A stretch of DNA of 64,000 nucleotides from Diphasiastrum complanatum (lineage: Eukaryota > Streptophyta > Lycopodiopsida > Lycopodiales > Lycopodiaceae), in NCBI GenBank assembly GCA_029204225.1, contig CM055111.1:45769255-45833254 (forward strand), written 5' to 3'. Both the position numbers and the translations under genes were made by a program. This document shows, in pieces, positions 12,040-23,372 of the stretch. The notes under the pieces were generated by a model. The model was given only the letters and a program-made list of their open reading frames with translations, was not told where the DNA came from and made no database searches. Every line of letters starts with the position of its first letter. Positions within the stretch are counted from its first letter, which is position 1.

Positions 12040-12420
12040 GGCACACATTGCGGTGGCGGCGCTACCGAGCCACCCGGATGTGACAAGTCTTCCGGTGGCT
12101 GCCTCACATACTGTCGGCCGCCTTGGCCTCAGCTCTCACGTCGCAGCCACCAAGTGCTGCCGCTCGGCTTCGCTCGTGCAGCGCCGTCTCGCTGGCTCAC
12201 CCTCGCACGCTTGCTTGCCAGTCTCATCTCTGATCATCTATTATTTCATTATTCCTATATGTTTTGTCTGACATTCCCCGCCTCAACAATTCTGCATTTA
12301 TTTGGGATAAATTCAGTGATTGCAGCCTCAGAAACCACAAAAATCAATCTTACAGCTTCAGAATCGACTGATTCCTGGCGAGCCTGTGCCTCCCCGGCTA
12401 CCTTGTAATCTGTACTTGCA
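12040..12420. other. GC-rich block upstream of the P450 gene
   Basis: A sharp local rise in GC and CpG content (GGTGGCGGCGCTACC, CTGTCGGCCGCC and similar) compared with the AT-rich surroundings. Two overlapping frames of 97 and 130 codons run through it but resemble no protein I know and look like a consequence of the base composition. It could be an upstream leader or promoter-proximal part of the CYP78A gene about 340 bp downstream, or a foreign insert. Confidence 0.35.
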
Positions 12421-12523
12421 GTTGCTCTTCTGTTCTTTTGGCTCTCGAGGTTTTCATACCTGGATTGCTTTACTCCACAAACAACAATGATATTCTAAGT
12501 TTACTGATTAGCATCCTACATCG

Positions 12524-12705
12524 TGAGGGTGGCAATTTGCAAATCTTTACTGAGAAATTGAATAATTGAATTGCATTTTGTCGTTTCATTAGCTTTCTGT
12601 GATCATACTGGTACCATCGTAACTAGGGTGGCAAATCTTTTGAGTGATTGAGTTGCATTTTGATCATTTCATTAGCTTTCGTGATCTTACTGCGATTTGG
12701 GTTCA
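12524..12705 (+). repeat. tandem duplication immediately upstream of the P450 start
   Basis: Two units of roughly 80-100 bp, at about 12524-12622 and 12623-12700. Each has GGGTGGCAA, AAATCTTT, TTGA(A/G)TTGCATTTTG, TTTCATTAGCTTTC and GTGATC(A/T)TACTG in the same order. The second unit ends about 60 bp before the ATG, so the duplication lies in the promoter or 5' UTR. Confidence 0.75.
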
Positions 12706-12761
12706 GCTCTTTGTGAAAGCAGATTGTAGCAGCTGATTTTTTGTTTGAGGTGTAGTTGGAA

Positions 12762-14514
12762 ATGGGGTCACGCTCTTCTGAGAATTGGTGGCTGTACGCC
12801 TTGCCCTGTGCGACAAGTCAGGCGTGGGATTGTGTATCGGGGAGTGTCCCGTCCTGGCAGCGCACCTCTTCTTGGATGCTGCTGGGATTTGTGGCAGCAA
12901 TGAGCTTCTGTGTTATGATCCTGCGTTGGTCTTCTCCCGGCGGGTGTGCATGGGGAGCACTAAACTACAGCTGCGATATCCCCGGCCCGCGAGGGTGGCC
13001 TGTGCTTGGAATCTTGCTGGAGATGAAGAGCCTAGCCCACAGACGCCTGGCTCAGCTCGCCAAACAGCACAGCCCTGCACTTACGGCATTTAGTCTAGGT
13101 AGCACGCGCGTGATCATAACAAGCTCACCTGATGTCGCTCGAGAGTTGCTTAACAGCTCCGCCTTCGCAGATCGCCCGCTCAAACAATCCGCGCAGGAGC
13201 TTCTGTTTGCTCGTGCGATTGGCTTTGCTCCCTTCGGCGACTACTGGCGCAGCCTCCGAAGAATTGCAGCAAATCATCTTTTCTCTCCACGTAGCATTGC
13301 CGAGAATCAGCTGAGGAGACAAATGGAGACTGCCCACATGCTCGGAGCAATCTACCATCACTCTCTCGTCGGCGATGGCAGCGTAACTGTACGAACTTTT
13401 TTGCAACATGCTTCTCTTAACAATATAATGTCTAGCGTGTTTGGGAGAAGGATGGCTATGGATCAGTCCTCAGGCGAGGAATGTGAGCTGCAGAGTGTCG
13501 TCAGAGAAGGATTTGATCTTCTGGGCTCGTTCAACTGGGCCGATCATCTCCCTGCTTTGAAATTGCTCGATCCCCAAGGCGTGCTGCAGCGATGCCGGAA
13601 GCTTTTGCCTAGAGTTAAGAGATTCGTCCAGAATATCATTGATGATCACAGAAGGCACGCTAAATCCAATTCTCCATCCACTCGGCAAGATTTTGTGGAC
13701 GCTCTTCTCTCTTTGCAAGAAGAAGAGAAACTATCTGATGAAGACATTATCTCTGTCTTGTGGGTAAGCTAATGATCATTTGCCATAATCCATTTTTCGT
13801 GTTTCTCCATATATGGCTCTGGTCCAGTGTTCGCTCATGTCCCCAATCAGGTTTGTTTTAACTTTTATTATTCTGCCTTAATTGCAGGAAATGATCTTCC
13901 GAGGAACAGATACGGTGGCAATCTTGACTGAGTGGGTTCTTGCGGAGCTGGTGATTCACCCCGCTGTGCAGGAGCGGCTTCACCGTGAACTGGATGAGGT
14001 CGTTGGTAGCAGCAGGCATGTTACAGACTCCGACGTTTCCAGAATGTCATATCTGCAAGCAGTAGTTAAGGAGACGCTGAGGCTGCATCCTCCAGGGCCT
14101 CTCCTCTCCTGGGCGAGGTTGGCCAGGCACGATGCCTACATTGCAGGTCACCATATCCCCACGGGTACCAGTGCTATGGTAAACATGTGGGCAATCACAC
14201 ATGACGAATCTGTCTGGCCGGATGCCAGCTCCTTCAAGCCAGAGAGGTTCATGATCAGCGATGGAGGAGTAGAAATTGATATTAGAGGTAACGATTTAAG
14301 GCTGGCACCCTTCGGAGCTGGAAGAAGAGTCTGTCCAGGGAGAGCTCTCGGGCTAGCTACTGTCCATTTATGGCTAGCTCGGCTATTCCACCACTTTCAA
14401 TGGCTGCCTGATCCATTCCATCCCGTTGATCTTTCTGAAGTCCTGAAGCTCTCTTGCGAGATGGAGTCCCCTCTTTCAGCTCGCCCACTGAAAAGACTTT
14501 CCCTTGCTTTCTGA
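12762..14514 (+). CDS. CYP78A: cytochrome P450, CYP78A family; join 12762-13763, 13888-14514
   Basis: Encodes a 542-aa microsomal haem monooxygenase. CYP78A enzymes (KLUH and relatives) hydroxylate fatty-acid-type substrates and influence organ size and growth; the substrate here cannot be read from sequence. I chose ATG 12762 ([10 protein letters not shown]); the in-frame TTG six bases earlier is not a likely start. A membrane anchor lies at residues about 38-54, then the proline hinge [11 protein letters not shown]. Exon 1 ends after SVLW with GTAAGC; the 124-bp intron (13764-13887) ends TTGCAG, and exon 2 resumes EMIFRGTDT. This phase-0 position is usual for the family. The I-helix FRGTDTVA (about 338-345), KETLR (Glu396, Arg399), FKPERF and haem site [10 protein letters not shown] (Cys483) are all intact. 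No frameshift or stop: very probably functional. Only intact host gene in the window. Confidence 0.96.
13764..13887 (+). other. intron of the CYP78A gene
   Basis: 124 bp with GT...AG ends, T-rich before the acceptor (TTAATTGCAG). It splits the coding sequence between Trp334 and Glu335, phase 0, just before the I-helix oxygen-binding motif. Confidence 0.93.
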
Positions 14515-14553
14515 AGAGCTAAAACCAGACTTTCCCTTGCTTTCTGAAGCGCT
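14495..14553 (+). repeat. short tandem duplication over the P450 stop codon
   Basis: GACTTTCCCTTGCTTTCTGA occurs at 14495-14514, ending at the TGA stop, and again from 14528, separated by about 13 bases. The second copy lies in the 3' UTR and does not change the protein. Confidence 0.85.
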
Positions 14554-16465
14554 ATAACCTCCATTGCTGCGGCAACAAGTACGAAGCTGTCTCTTTCCAC
14601 CTGTTGAAGGAATTCAGAATCTAGAAGCACTAAATTCTTCATTAAACTTAAGAACTTGATGCTGATCATGAGATTATCTCATAGATCAGGAACAAAAACC
14701 ATCTCAAAGACCCGGAACAACAGAGGCACAGATTACAAGTAGCCTTGTTTTTGTAGTGTACTTTCGGAGATGGGTGTAATTTCTTTTTCAGGCTCAATCG
14801 TACAATTCTTATAAACACCATTTGCCCTTAATCGGGGCACCCTGTATAGGATCCAATATACTTGGTGAAAATATTTTTGATAGACTATGCGTTATTTAAC
14901 TCTGTGCTGTGTTATATCTTTGTGATGCTGTATACGATCTAGGTTGATCCATCATTTTGAAGAAATTTTGCTAATTTCAGAATGGATACAGATGACACTT
15001 CATTAACCAACAATTTTCTTCGATACCATCTATTTTATCTGAAAAGGCAAATTAGATATGTATCTTACCACTAGAGTGCTGCTTAATGTTATGCTCATCT
15101 ATAGAATTTAGACATTTGTGAAGACAATGCACTAGAACTTTCATATACGCTTGTTAATCAGAGGCTAATGATAGCGTTCTTCCTAATAAAACATCGCTTC
15201 TCGTTACGCTTATTGAAAGAATCTAGACATTTTCAGAACCAGCACTACGGCTTTCACGTACGCTAGTTGATAAAGCTTCATGTCTGAATTCGGAAAGAAG
15301 TCTCAATAAGCTCGCAAAAATTCCTTCCGTTTATTACTCAAGGCTTGTTTCTCCCACTTCCAAGGATTAGTATAGAGCTTAAGAACCAAAGGAGGAAGTA
15401 AAAAGGGGTTTTTAGAGCCTGTAGAAAATAGCTATAGATCTGTTCATGGAGCTGACTGAAACTCATCGGAAAAGCAGCACGACTGTTGAACAAAATCCTT
15501 GTTTGGTCGAGAAATGAAAGCCACAGTGCTACTTGATTGAGAGTTTTGATGCCCAAAACTGTGAGCATGGGAGGTTTGTTGATTCGAACGAAGTTCTGTG
15601 ATGTATCTGTTTTGTTTTAGCGCTTTTTTTTCCTGATATGCACGTTCTAAGCGCCTGCCATTGGATCGCGGCGTTCAGAGCGTTCTATTAAATACGTGAA
15701 TCGCTGTTAATAATATCAACATCCACCTGATAAAAGCAACAAAGACACACATATGATAGTGATAAGAACTATAGAAGCCACAAAATCATCAATCATTACT
15801 AGTATGATAACAGGAAATAGCTGACAATTGCAACTACGGATTTTGTAAAGGTTTTGCCTCCTATGAAATTGCATGCTTAAAATATTTTTGTTGTTTAAGT
15901 CATGTGATATGTGCTAAGTACTTCTCAAACATTCATTCCGGATGCTTGTGGTACTCAGGTGAATGGCTCACCTATGGAAGGATTTCAGCTAGCTGCTCCA
16001 ATACCAACAATCTACGTTTAATTGAAAAAAATGTTTCATTTTTTCTCTGATGCATATTAAACGCAGATCATCACGAGAACCTGTAATTGCTAGGAAAACC
16101 GTACAATAATGTGACATTCAGACTTCTGACTCAGGAAGATTCATGTCCAGGAACTGAGGATTATCTACATTGCCATCGAATTGCAACTTGCAAGTCCAGG
16201 AGAATATGGGCTGTTACCAGTTAAGTCTATGGACGTATCTGTCTATCATTGCTGGATTTTTAGTGCAGTCACATTTATGATTCGGTTGTTAGAAAAGTAT
16301 TGCAAACATGTAATATTACAATATTTACAAAAGATCTTTTTTGTTCTGAGCTCTAAGAAAGCAGCTACTTATCAACGGTATTTGCAATTACATGCTTTAA
16401 GCAGATAAGCTAATAGAATGAAAGGTATGTACAAGGACCCTTAAGAACTGAACACACAACCTGGC
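14554..16465. other. P450 3' flank, no further gene seen
   Basis: 1.9 kb without a convincing ORF on either strand and without retroelement motifs. No strong polyadenylation signal stands out close to the P450 stop. Confidence 0.5.
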
Positions 16466-16985
16466 AGGAGACTTCATGCACAACCCGGAAAATTCTATAC
16501 ACTAGCATTCATGTCATTGTCCCTAAGCCACCAACGGGGTTGGGCTCAACTGGTTCGGAAAATTCTATACACTAGCATTCATGTCATTGTCCCTAAGCCA
16601 CCAACGGGGTTGGGCTCAACTGGTTAGCTTGGCATCCAAAGTTTCTTTGGTCCCAGGTTCTAGCCTCCCCTTGGAAACCAAGAAGCATTGTCCCTAAGCC
16701 AAGACCCAAGGAGACTTCATGCACAACCCAGGAAAATTCTATACACTAGCATTCATGTCATTGTCCCTAAGCCAACCCAACAGGGTTGGCTTAGCTGGTT
16801 AGCTTGGCATCCAAAGTTTCTTTGGTCCCAGGTTCGAGCCTCCTCTTGGAAACCAAGAAGCATTGTCCCTAAGCCAAGACCCAAGGAGGTTGGCTCTATT
16901 GGTTAGCTTGGCATCCAAAGTTTCTTTGGTCCTAAGTTCTAGCCTCCCCTTAAAACCAAGAAACATTGTCCCTAAGACAAAAGAA
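16466..16985 (+). repeat. tandem array of a tRNA-like SINE-type repeat
   Basis: Partial and full units repeat in direct orientation. The stretch from GGAAAATTCTATACACTAGC occurs at about 16487, 16557 and 16731. The part TGGTTAGCTTGGCATCCAAA occurs at about 16621, 16796 and 16901. The best copy has an A-box-like TGGCTTAGCTGGTTAGC (16787-16803) and a B-box-like GGTTCGAGCC (16831-16840), spaced about as in a tRNA gene: the internal RNA polymerase III promoter of tRNA-derived SINEs. Units also share AACCAAGAAGCATTGTCCCT. I see no terminal A- or T-run or target duplications. Confidence 0.65.
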
Positions 16986-18303
16986 CAAAAAATGCCAACT
17001 CTACGCTAGCATGTCCAAGTGATCGACATGATAAATTAGGATACTATCGGGTATTTAACCACTGCAGAAGAAGCTAACCTATGATAAACTTAGACAAGCA
17101 CCCATCCAAAGATGATAAGGACATCCAAAGTCTCCACATTGACAAAGTTTCTCAATGACCTAAGCTACACCAAAGATTTCTCATAACATCACAAACATAT
17201 TTCCATCCTGAGATTCTTAGATTTGATATATCCACATGGCAAGATGCTTACACTAGATATTGGGCAATCTCATGACTCACACATATATATAGTAACAACT
17301 AGTCCAAAGGATGCCGCTAGTGTGCACCCTCTTGGTTACAATCCACCCTCTTGATGCCTGTGTAGCATGCCCCCACCATTGATGTCCATACATTAATTAT
17401 CCAGTGATAGTCAACTTTAACTATTGTCGAAGTCCTCCATGCATAAATTGAAGTTATTTCTAACTATAGTCATAGTTTCCTAAGCCTGTGTGTGATCTAT
17501 CTATTCCCCTGAGGGCCCCATTCCATAACACAAATCCTTGTTTGGCCTTGCTAGCCGCGATGGCCCCTCAGGCAACTCCCACCCTTCACGCCGTCAGGAA
17601 CACACCAACTCAGCACCGGCCCGACAGCTATGAATCCCTATTAGAAATTAAAGACATCCTTATGTGCAACGGAGCTGCACCCCTCCCTAAAACTTGAGAC
17701 CCGTTGGCAGGCTGTCCCAACGTCGCAGGGCTGCCTCAAACTTCCACTCTTCAAGTCGTCACTGTGTGCCCCATATTTGACTAGCTCATGCATCAATGCT
17801 GCAAAAAATCGACAAATACACAATGAATTTGTGAAAATTCACTTTTTTTTGCTTCATTTATATATGGTTCAAAATTGGATCAACGTACTCTGCACCCTCA
17901 CTAGCATGGCAGTGAGGGTGCAGACATCATCCAAAGGTGGTGGTGGGTACATCACTACCTCCTCCACCTCTCCTCTTCTCACAGGCAAGGTGGTTTAGGC
18001 GGATCCAAGTGGGAATTAGTTATATACTTTCTGGATTTTGCTTTAGTGGATTATTGCACTATCAAGTCTCATTGTCAACATGCATGCAAGAACAAACACC
18101 GTTGTACATATTCAAACTAGGTTTTTTAGTGTTCTCTTTCAAAAAAGCCCGTATAGATAGTTGTTTTCTTTTTTATCAATTTATTTTCAGAAAAGTATTG
18201 TGTTCATTTGTTGCTTATTATATATAACTCAAGAATTAGGGTGTTTGAACTTTTTGCATGTTGGATGAGGAGCTGATGGATTCATGTGTGAATACTGAAA
18301 CGT
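16986..18303. other. non-coding stretch
   Basis: No ORF that I can assign. Short frames at 17488-17697 and 17777-18227 show no recognisable motif. No element ends seen. Confidence 0.45.
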
Positions 18304-18520
18304 GAATATTCATGAATACTCTTAATACTGATTGTGAAACTTTGAATATTGATAGTGAAACTCTAAGTACTGATTGTGATACTCTGAATATTGATAATGA
18401 TACTCGAATACTAATCGTGATACTTTAAATAGTAATCATGAAATTTTGAATACTTATAGTGAAACTTTGAATATTGATTTGGATACTCTAATATTAATCG
18501 TGATACTCTGAATACTTTAG
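18304..18520. repeat. degenerate 21-bp tandem repeat, about ten units
   Basis: Units of 20-21 bp on the theme AATA(C/T)TGAT(A/T)GTGA(A/T)ACT(C/T)TG run in register at 18324, 18345, 18366, 18387, 18407, 18428, 18449, 18470 and 18490, with a partial unit at each end. The period equals seven codons and the + frame gives heptads such as NTDCETL and NIDSETL in the first units; single-base deletions break this later. It abuts the truncated 3' side of the copia remnant that begins at about 18540. Confidence 0.85.
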
Positions 18521-18536
18521 TTTTGACATGTTTTTC

Positions 18537-20344
18537 AGAGTGCAATTGTGCTTCAAACTCTTGGGTCATTGCTTCAACCCACTCCTTGGATTGAAGTGCT
18601 TCTTGGACATCTTTAGGCTCTTCATCTGATATGAAGAATGCATGATAGAAAGTCTCACCTTACACTTGCCTTCCTTCTTCATCATATGTGAGCCTTCTTG
18701 GCTCGGATCTTTCTCTTGTGGATCTTCTAGGTGTAGGTGCTTGAAGTTGCTCCTCCTCAAGCCTCGGCCCCACCACATCTTGAACAACATCAAGATTAAT
18801 GATTGTAGATCCTGCATGAGATTCCTTGATCTTTGCCTCATCCAAGTTAAACTTTTGATCTTCATGGAAGATCACATCTCTACTTACAACATTCTTGTTA
18901 GTAGAGGGAGCATAAACTTTATATGCTTTCTTAGAAGATGCATATCCAACAAAAATACCTTTAATAGCACAAGGATCATCCATTTTCCTAGTCTCTAAAG
19001 GAACATGGACATAACATAAGCAACCAAAGACCCTAAGATGATCTACCTTAGGCTTTTTCTTGTACAACATTTTAAATCGTGTTCTTCCTTCTATAGCAAG
19101 ATTAGGAAGCCTATTACAAAGATAATTTGCACATGCAACTACTTCTCCCCAAAATTCTTTAGGTAGAGATGCTTCTAGCCTAATAGCTTTTGCACATTCA
19201 CACAATCTTCTATTGTTTCTTTCAACAACTCCATTTTGCTGAGGAGTATAAGAACAAGAAAATTCTCTTTGTATCCCCTCTTTCTCACAGTAGTTTTTAA
19301 ACTTATTAGAGGTGCATTCACCTCCACTGTCACTTCTCAAAGCTTTTAACTTGAAAGAAACCCGCTTTTCTACATAAGCTTTGAAAGTAAGGAAGACAAC
19401 ATAAACCATGGCTTTAGAAGATAGCATATAGATCCAAGAATATCTTGAGTAATCATCTATGAAAGAAACAAAACAATTTGCTCCTCCTTTGCTCTTGGTA
19501 GAAGAGAAATGAACATCAGAATGCACGAGTTCAAATGTTGAGTCTTGATGCTAGATCTTGGAAAAGGTCTTCTATGTGATTTTTCCAAAACGCAAGTTTC
19601 ATAGGGTTGAAGCTCCTTTGACAGTGTCTTTGGTAGTCCAACAACTTTTCCTAACAAAAAGATTTTGATGATGATGCATGCAGTGGAATACTCCCTATTT
19701 CTTCAATTCTACACTCTACATCATCTTTTTCACTCTCATTACCCTCACACTCTTCCTCATTAGTAAGGTTAGCTTGCTTGGACTGATTCTTTTTGAAACA
19801 GTTTGATGCATAGTGGCCCTTTTTGCCGCAAAAGAAATATTTGATCTTTGATAGCTTCTTCTTGCCAGTGGATGATGTTGCAGCTTGTCACGGACTGATC
19901 ATCACCACCTTATTTGGCCTTGTCCTTCTTGAAGTGTTGTTGACCTTTGCCCCTGTCTCTTGACTTGTCCTTGGTGAAGAGTGTTTTGTCATCTCCACCA
20001 TCCTTCAATGAAAGTCTGTTGATCAGCATCTTGTTCTCTTGCCTGCTTTCTTCAGCAATGAGAACTCCTTGAGGAGTCTCCAAAGAGGAAGCTCCTCCCT
20101 GACAGCATAAGTCTACACAATATTGTTATACTCATCTCTTAGTCCATTAAGGAGTACTTGAACAGGCTCAGTGTTCTTAAGAGCAACACCAATACCAGCT
20201 AACTCTTGATGAAGATCTTTAACTCTCATTACATAATGTGAAGCACTCTCATCTACTCTCTGATAACTTAGAAAGATTTGATTTTTAAGTGTAAGCCATC
20301 TTGAAGTATTGTTAATTTCATAGATTGTTTTAAGAGTGCCCAAG
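18537..20344 (-). pseudogene. host copia element D: gag C-part, integrase and pol linker
   Basis: Read on the - strand from 20344: gag continues from the part at 24207-24330 (TLKTIYEINNTSRW, LNGLRDEYNNIV), then a damaged zinc-knuckle region (about 19790-19860). The protease is deleted. Pre-integrase (GLPKTLSKELQP) and an integrase core follow at 18660-19526, with HSDVH, LRSDSGGE and NGVVERNN, the three acidic catalytic positions. GCLCYVHVPLETRK, RDVIFHEDQ and RRSTRERSEPRRLTY form the linker before RT. It ends inside ALQSKEWVEAMTQEFEA. RT, RNase H and 3' LTR are missing. The integrase part is open for 288 codons; the whole is a pseudogene split by the nested insertion. Confidence 0.88.
20340..20344. 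repeat. target-site duplication CCAAG, left copy
   Basis: CCAAG directly flanks the left LTR end of the nested copia element and is repeated at 24207-24211 beyond the other end. Five bases is the normal copia duplication length. Confidence 0.92.
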
Positions 20345-21076
20345 TGATAAATTTTACAATTTTTAGGACAATAATGATTGTACTTAACAATCATAGAGAG
20401 TTATTGGTTGCTTAATCAATGGATCTATCAAGTTCTACACATTAGATCTTGATCTAGATTCACTACACATGGATTTAACCAAGAGCAATGGATCAACACA
20501 TCATAAATTAGTGAGAGTGGCCTCACACGTGTGGAGTACTATCCACAGTAAGGCCTACACCTGAAACAACAAGTACAATAGTCCTAGATAGCAATCACTC
20601 ATAGAAATCACAAGACAAATGACTAGAAATCTCACAAAAGTGTAGAATCCAAAATTCTCATCAATCTTCTTAGCAAAATGATGATCCTTTTATGGATCAA
20701 GTACATCCACGAGTTTGGTACAGTCCAACAGGTCTTCACACGTGTGAAGAGTGCCACATCACTCAGATCTATCCATTTGATCCTTATCCAAAAGTTGACC
20801 TTCTAGAATATGGCTAAAATCCAAAAAGTTAGTCTCTATGCAAGGAAAGGCTAATTTCTAGGTGACTAGTCAACTTGACTAAAAAACTAGTCATATCATG
20901 TTCACACTAACTAGATTGATACAAAATCAATTTAGATATATACAAGTATGAAAAGTACATCCTTTCACACGTGGGAACAGGCTCCACACGTATGAAATAA
21001 GATCATCAACATTATTCTAATGTTTGATCAATATTTACAATAACCAATGTCAAGTGAGAAGTGACAATTTTCAACA
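20345..21076 (-). repeat. 3' LTR of the nested copia element
   Basis: 732 bp, TGTTGAAAATTGTCAC at the 21076 side and AAAATTTATCA at the 20345 side (- strand sense). Compared with the 5' LTR it lacks about 100 bp near 20850. It holds the 16-bp palindrome CTTCACACGTGTGAAG at 20734-20749 and another CACACGTGTG at about 20524. Confidence 0.92.
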
Positions 21077-21089
21077 CTCCTCCTCACTT

Positions 21090-21725
21090 CTAACTTGGAA
21101 AATTTAATGTACATCTATCTACAATTCCAAGAGCATATCTTAATTTTAAAAATGGATCTTTGGACAATGGCTTGGTTAAGATATCAGCTATGCATTCGGA
21201 TGATGGTACATGATGTAGTTGCACCTCCTTGGATTGTACCTTCTCCCTCACAAAGTGGTGAGCTATCTCAATATGCTTTGTTCTAGCATGGAAGATAGGA
21301 TTTGAAGCAATTTGTTGAGAAGCTTGATTGTCACAAAATATGTAAGGGATCTCCTCGGCCTCTTGCACATGTAGTTCCATCAAGAGTCTTCTTAGCCATA
21401 GGAGCTCTTTGGTTGTTGAAGTCAATGCCTTGTACTCGTTACAGTGAGATGATATCTTGCTTTTTGGAAAGCCAAGATATTACTCCTCCACAAAGAAATG
21501 TTGCAAATGCACTAATGGACTTCCTATCCATCTTGTCACCTACAAAATTTGAATCCGAGTAGGCTCTCAAGTGCAAGTTAGATCCTTCATAAAGTTAAAG
21601 TATGCCAAAAAATCTACTACTAGAAACATATCTATGGCACTTTTCCAATGATGAACTAAAGGAGCTTGCATACTTTGACTCAACTTGCTTACACAAAAAC
21701 TTAAGTCAGGTCTAGTGATGGTCAA
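21090..21725 (-). pseudogene. copia RT C-terminus and RNase H of the nested element
   Basis: From about 21725 downward: TRPDLSFCVSKLSQSMQAP (end of RT), a broken middle part, then an open RNase H end at 21090-21425 with TSTTKELLWLRRLLMEL, IFCDNQASQQIASNPIF, ARTKHIEIAHHFVREKV and ECIADILTKPL. The 5' side is fused directly to protease sequence, which marks the internal deletion. Confidence 0.88.
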
Positions 21726-22782
21726 ATAGATTATCTAGATCTATCCTTTTAGATGTGCCTAAGCAAAGAGGAATAGATCCTATGCCATCTATCTTGCATG
21801 CTTGATCACTAGCAATGTATATTGACTTCTTAGAGTCATTACAAGATAGAAGAGTGGAGAAATAATGCTTGTTAAAAGACATGTGGGAACTAGCCCCACT
21901 ATCTATCCACCATGTGTCTTGACTTGAAGTTGGTGTAGATGCAACCATTAAGGATGTGTTGAATCTCTTCTTCTTCCTCTCGAGCAGTGTTCCCTTGATC
22001 TCCTTTGGCTTGTTGATTCTTCTTCAAGTAGCATTCTAAGGCAAAGTGTCCTTTCTTTCCACAAAAGAAACACTTGAGTTTTGCCTTGTTCTTCACCTTG
22101 CCTTTGGAGGTAGATCCTCCATTCTTCATCTCGGCCTCCTTGCCTTGATTTTTCTTGAATGGAAGTTGCTTCTTCTTGCCTTTAGATGTAAAGTTAGCTT
22201 TCTCCTCTCCTCCATTAAGTGACATGCTATCCATTCTTGTCTTGAGGTGCATAAGCCTACTCTCCTCGGCCACAAGAACATTGTGTAACTTTTCAATGGA
22301 TGGAAGATTGTCTTGAATGGCAAATGATTGGACTAAGTTGGTGAACTCATCACCTAGACCATTCAAGATGATTTGTACTAGCTCTTGATCTTGGATCTTC
22401 TCTCCTATTGCACTTAACGCCTTGTTAAGAGATTTGATCCTAAGGACATACTCTTGTCCACTCTCTCCACTTCCTTTCATGCTTTGGAAAACTTGATTTC
22501 TTAGCATGAGGATTCTTGAAGTATTATTGGATTCATAGATGCTCTTTAATGAATCCCAAGCCTCTTTGGATGAGGTACAAGAAGACACCTCTTTCAAGAG
22601 GTCATTGCATACATTTAACTTTATGCAATGTAGAGCTAATCTTGCTCTCTTCTTGTATTTGGCTTGTTCTTGGGGAGTTTGAGGCTCTTCCATTCCTTGA
22701 ACTATGTCAAATAGATCATGGAATATTTTGTGGAAGTGAGTCTCTCACTTGATTCCATCAAATATCCACCCATGGATGACAT
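21720..22782 (-). pseudogene. copia gag and truncated protease of the nested element
   Basis: The gag ATG is at 22782 (MSSMGGYLMESSERL). A deletion with frameshift removes the conserved WKVRMES part near 22720. From 22693 the frame is open for 264 codons: LALHCIKLNVCNDLLKEV, LGDEFTNLVQSFAIQD, Lys-rich tail and zinc knuckle CFFCGKKGHFALECY (about 22028-22072). A frameshift near 21930 leads into the protease start WWIDSGASSHM (about 21895-21925), which runs only to about 21720. Gag would coat the particle; protease is incomplete. Confidence 0.9.
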
Positions 22783-23360
22783 TGTAGAATGAATGCTCTT
22801 CTTAAAATCACAAAGATTTCTGAATTTTAAAAGATCTATGAAGGGCCTAAATCTTACAAGATTTCCTATAGGCTTGTCTTTATCAAACTAGCACACAAGC
22901 TGAATGATACACAAAGATCTTGCCAAAGATTCCTAGCTTTCACTCTCACAAAAAAATTGCTTTACACTTTTCTTAGAGATTTCACTTCACAAAGGATCTG
23001 AACAAATCAGCCTCTAATATCTGATCTTAGACTCTAAAAAGAAATGCTTCAATGATTCAAAACTCTATTTGGTCATAGGCATTAGCTAGATTGAATCTAG
23101 ATTAATACTATGCTTCAAAAAGCACAAAAAATGAACTAGTATTGTGATTTTGGGACCAAAGAACACAAAGTAACTTGAAATGAAAGCTACTGTACGGTTT
23201 CACACATGTGAAAAGTACATACACAGCCTCCAAGTCATTTTAATCCAAATGAATTCAAGCTATTACTCTAGATGAACTCGCCCTCACTAGTACTAGCCAA
23301 AAACAAATTTTGCCAATGATCTTTACAAGATTTATGATTCAATGATCACTCTCTTACTTA

Positions 23361-23372
23361 GCTCTGATACCA
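23361..23372 (-). other. primer-binding site of the nested copia element
   Basis: TGGTATCAGAGC on the - strand, directly next to the 5' LTR end TTTATCA, complementary to the 3' end of initiator tRNA-Met as in most plant copia elements. Confidence 0.93.

Noticed and set aside
12016-12408. 130-codon + frame upstream of the P450, overlapping a 97-codon frame
   Set aside because: Explained by high GC content; no protein motif and no second coding signal.
12756-12761. Possible P450 start at TTG 12756
   Set aside because: Plants rarely start at TTG and an ATG lies two codons downstream at 12762.
16466-16985. CRISPR-like array of direct repeats
   Set aside because: Units are long, adjacent and carry tRNA-like boxes; there are no unique spacers of constant length, and the genome is a plant.
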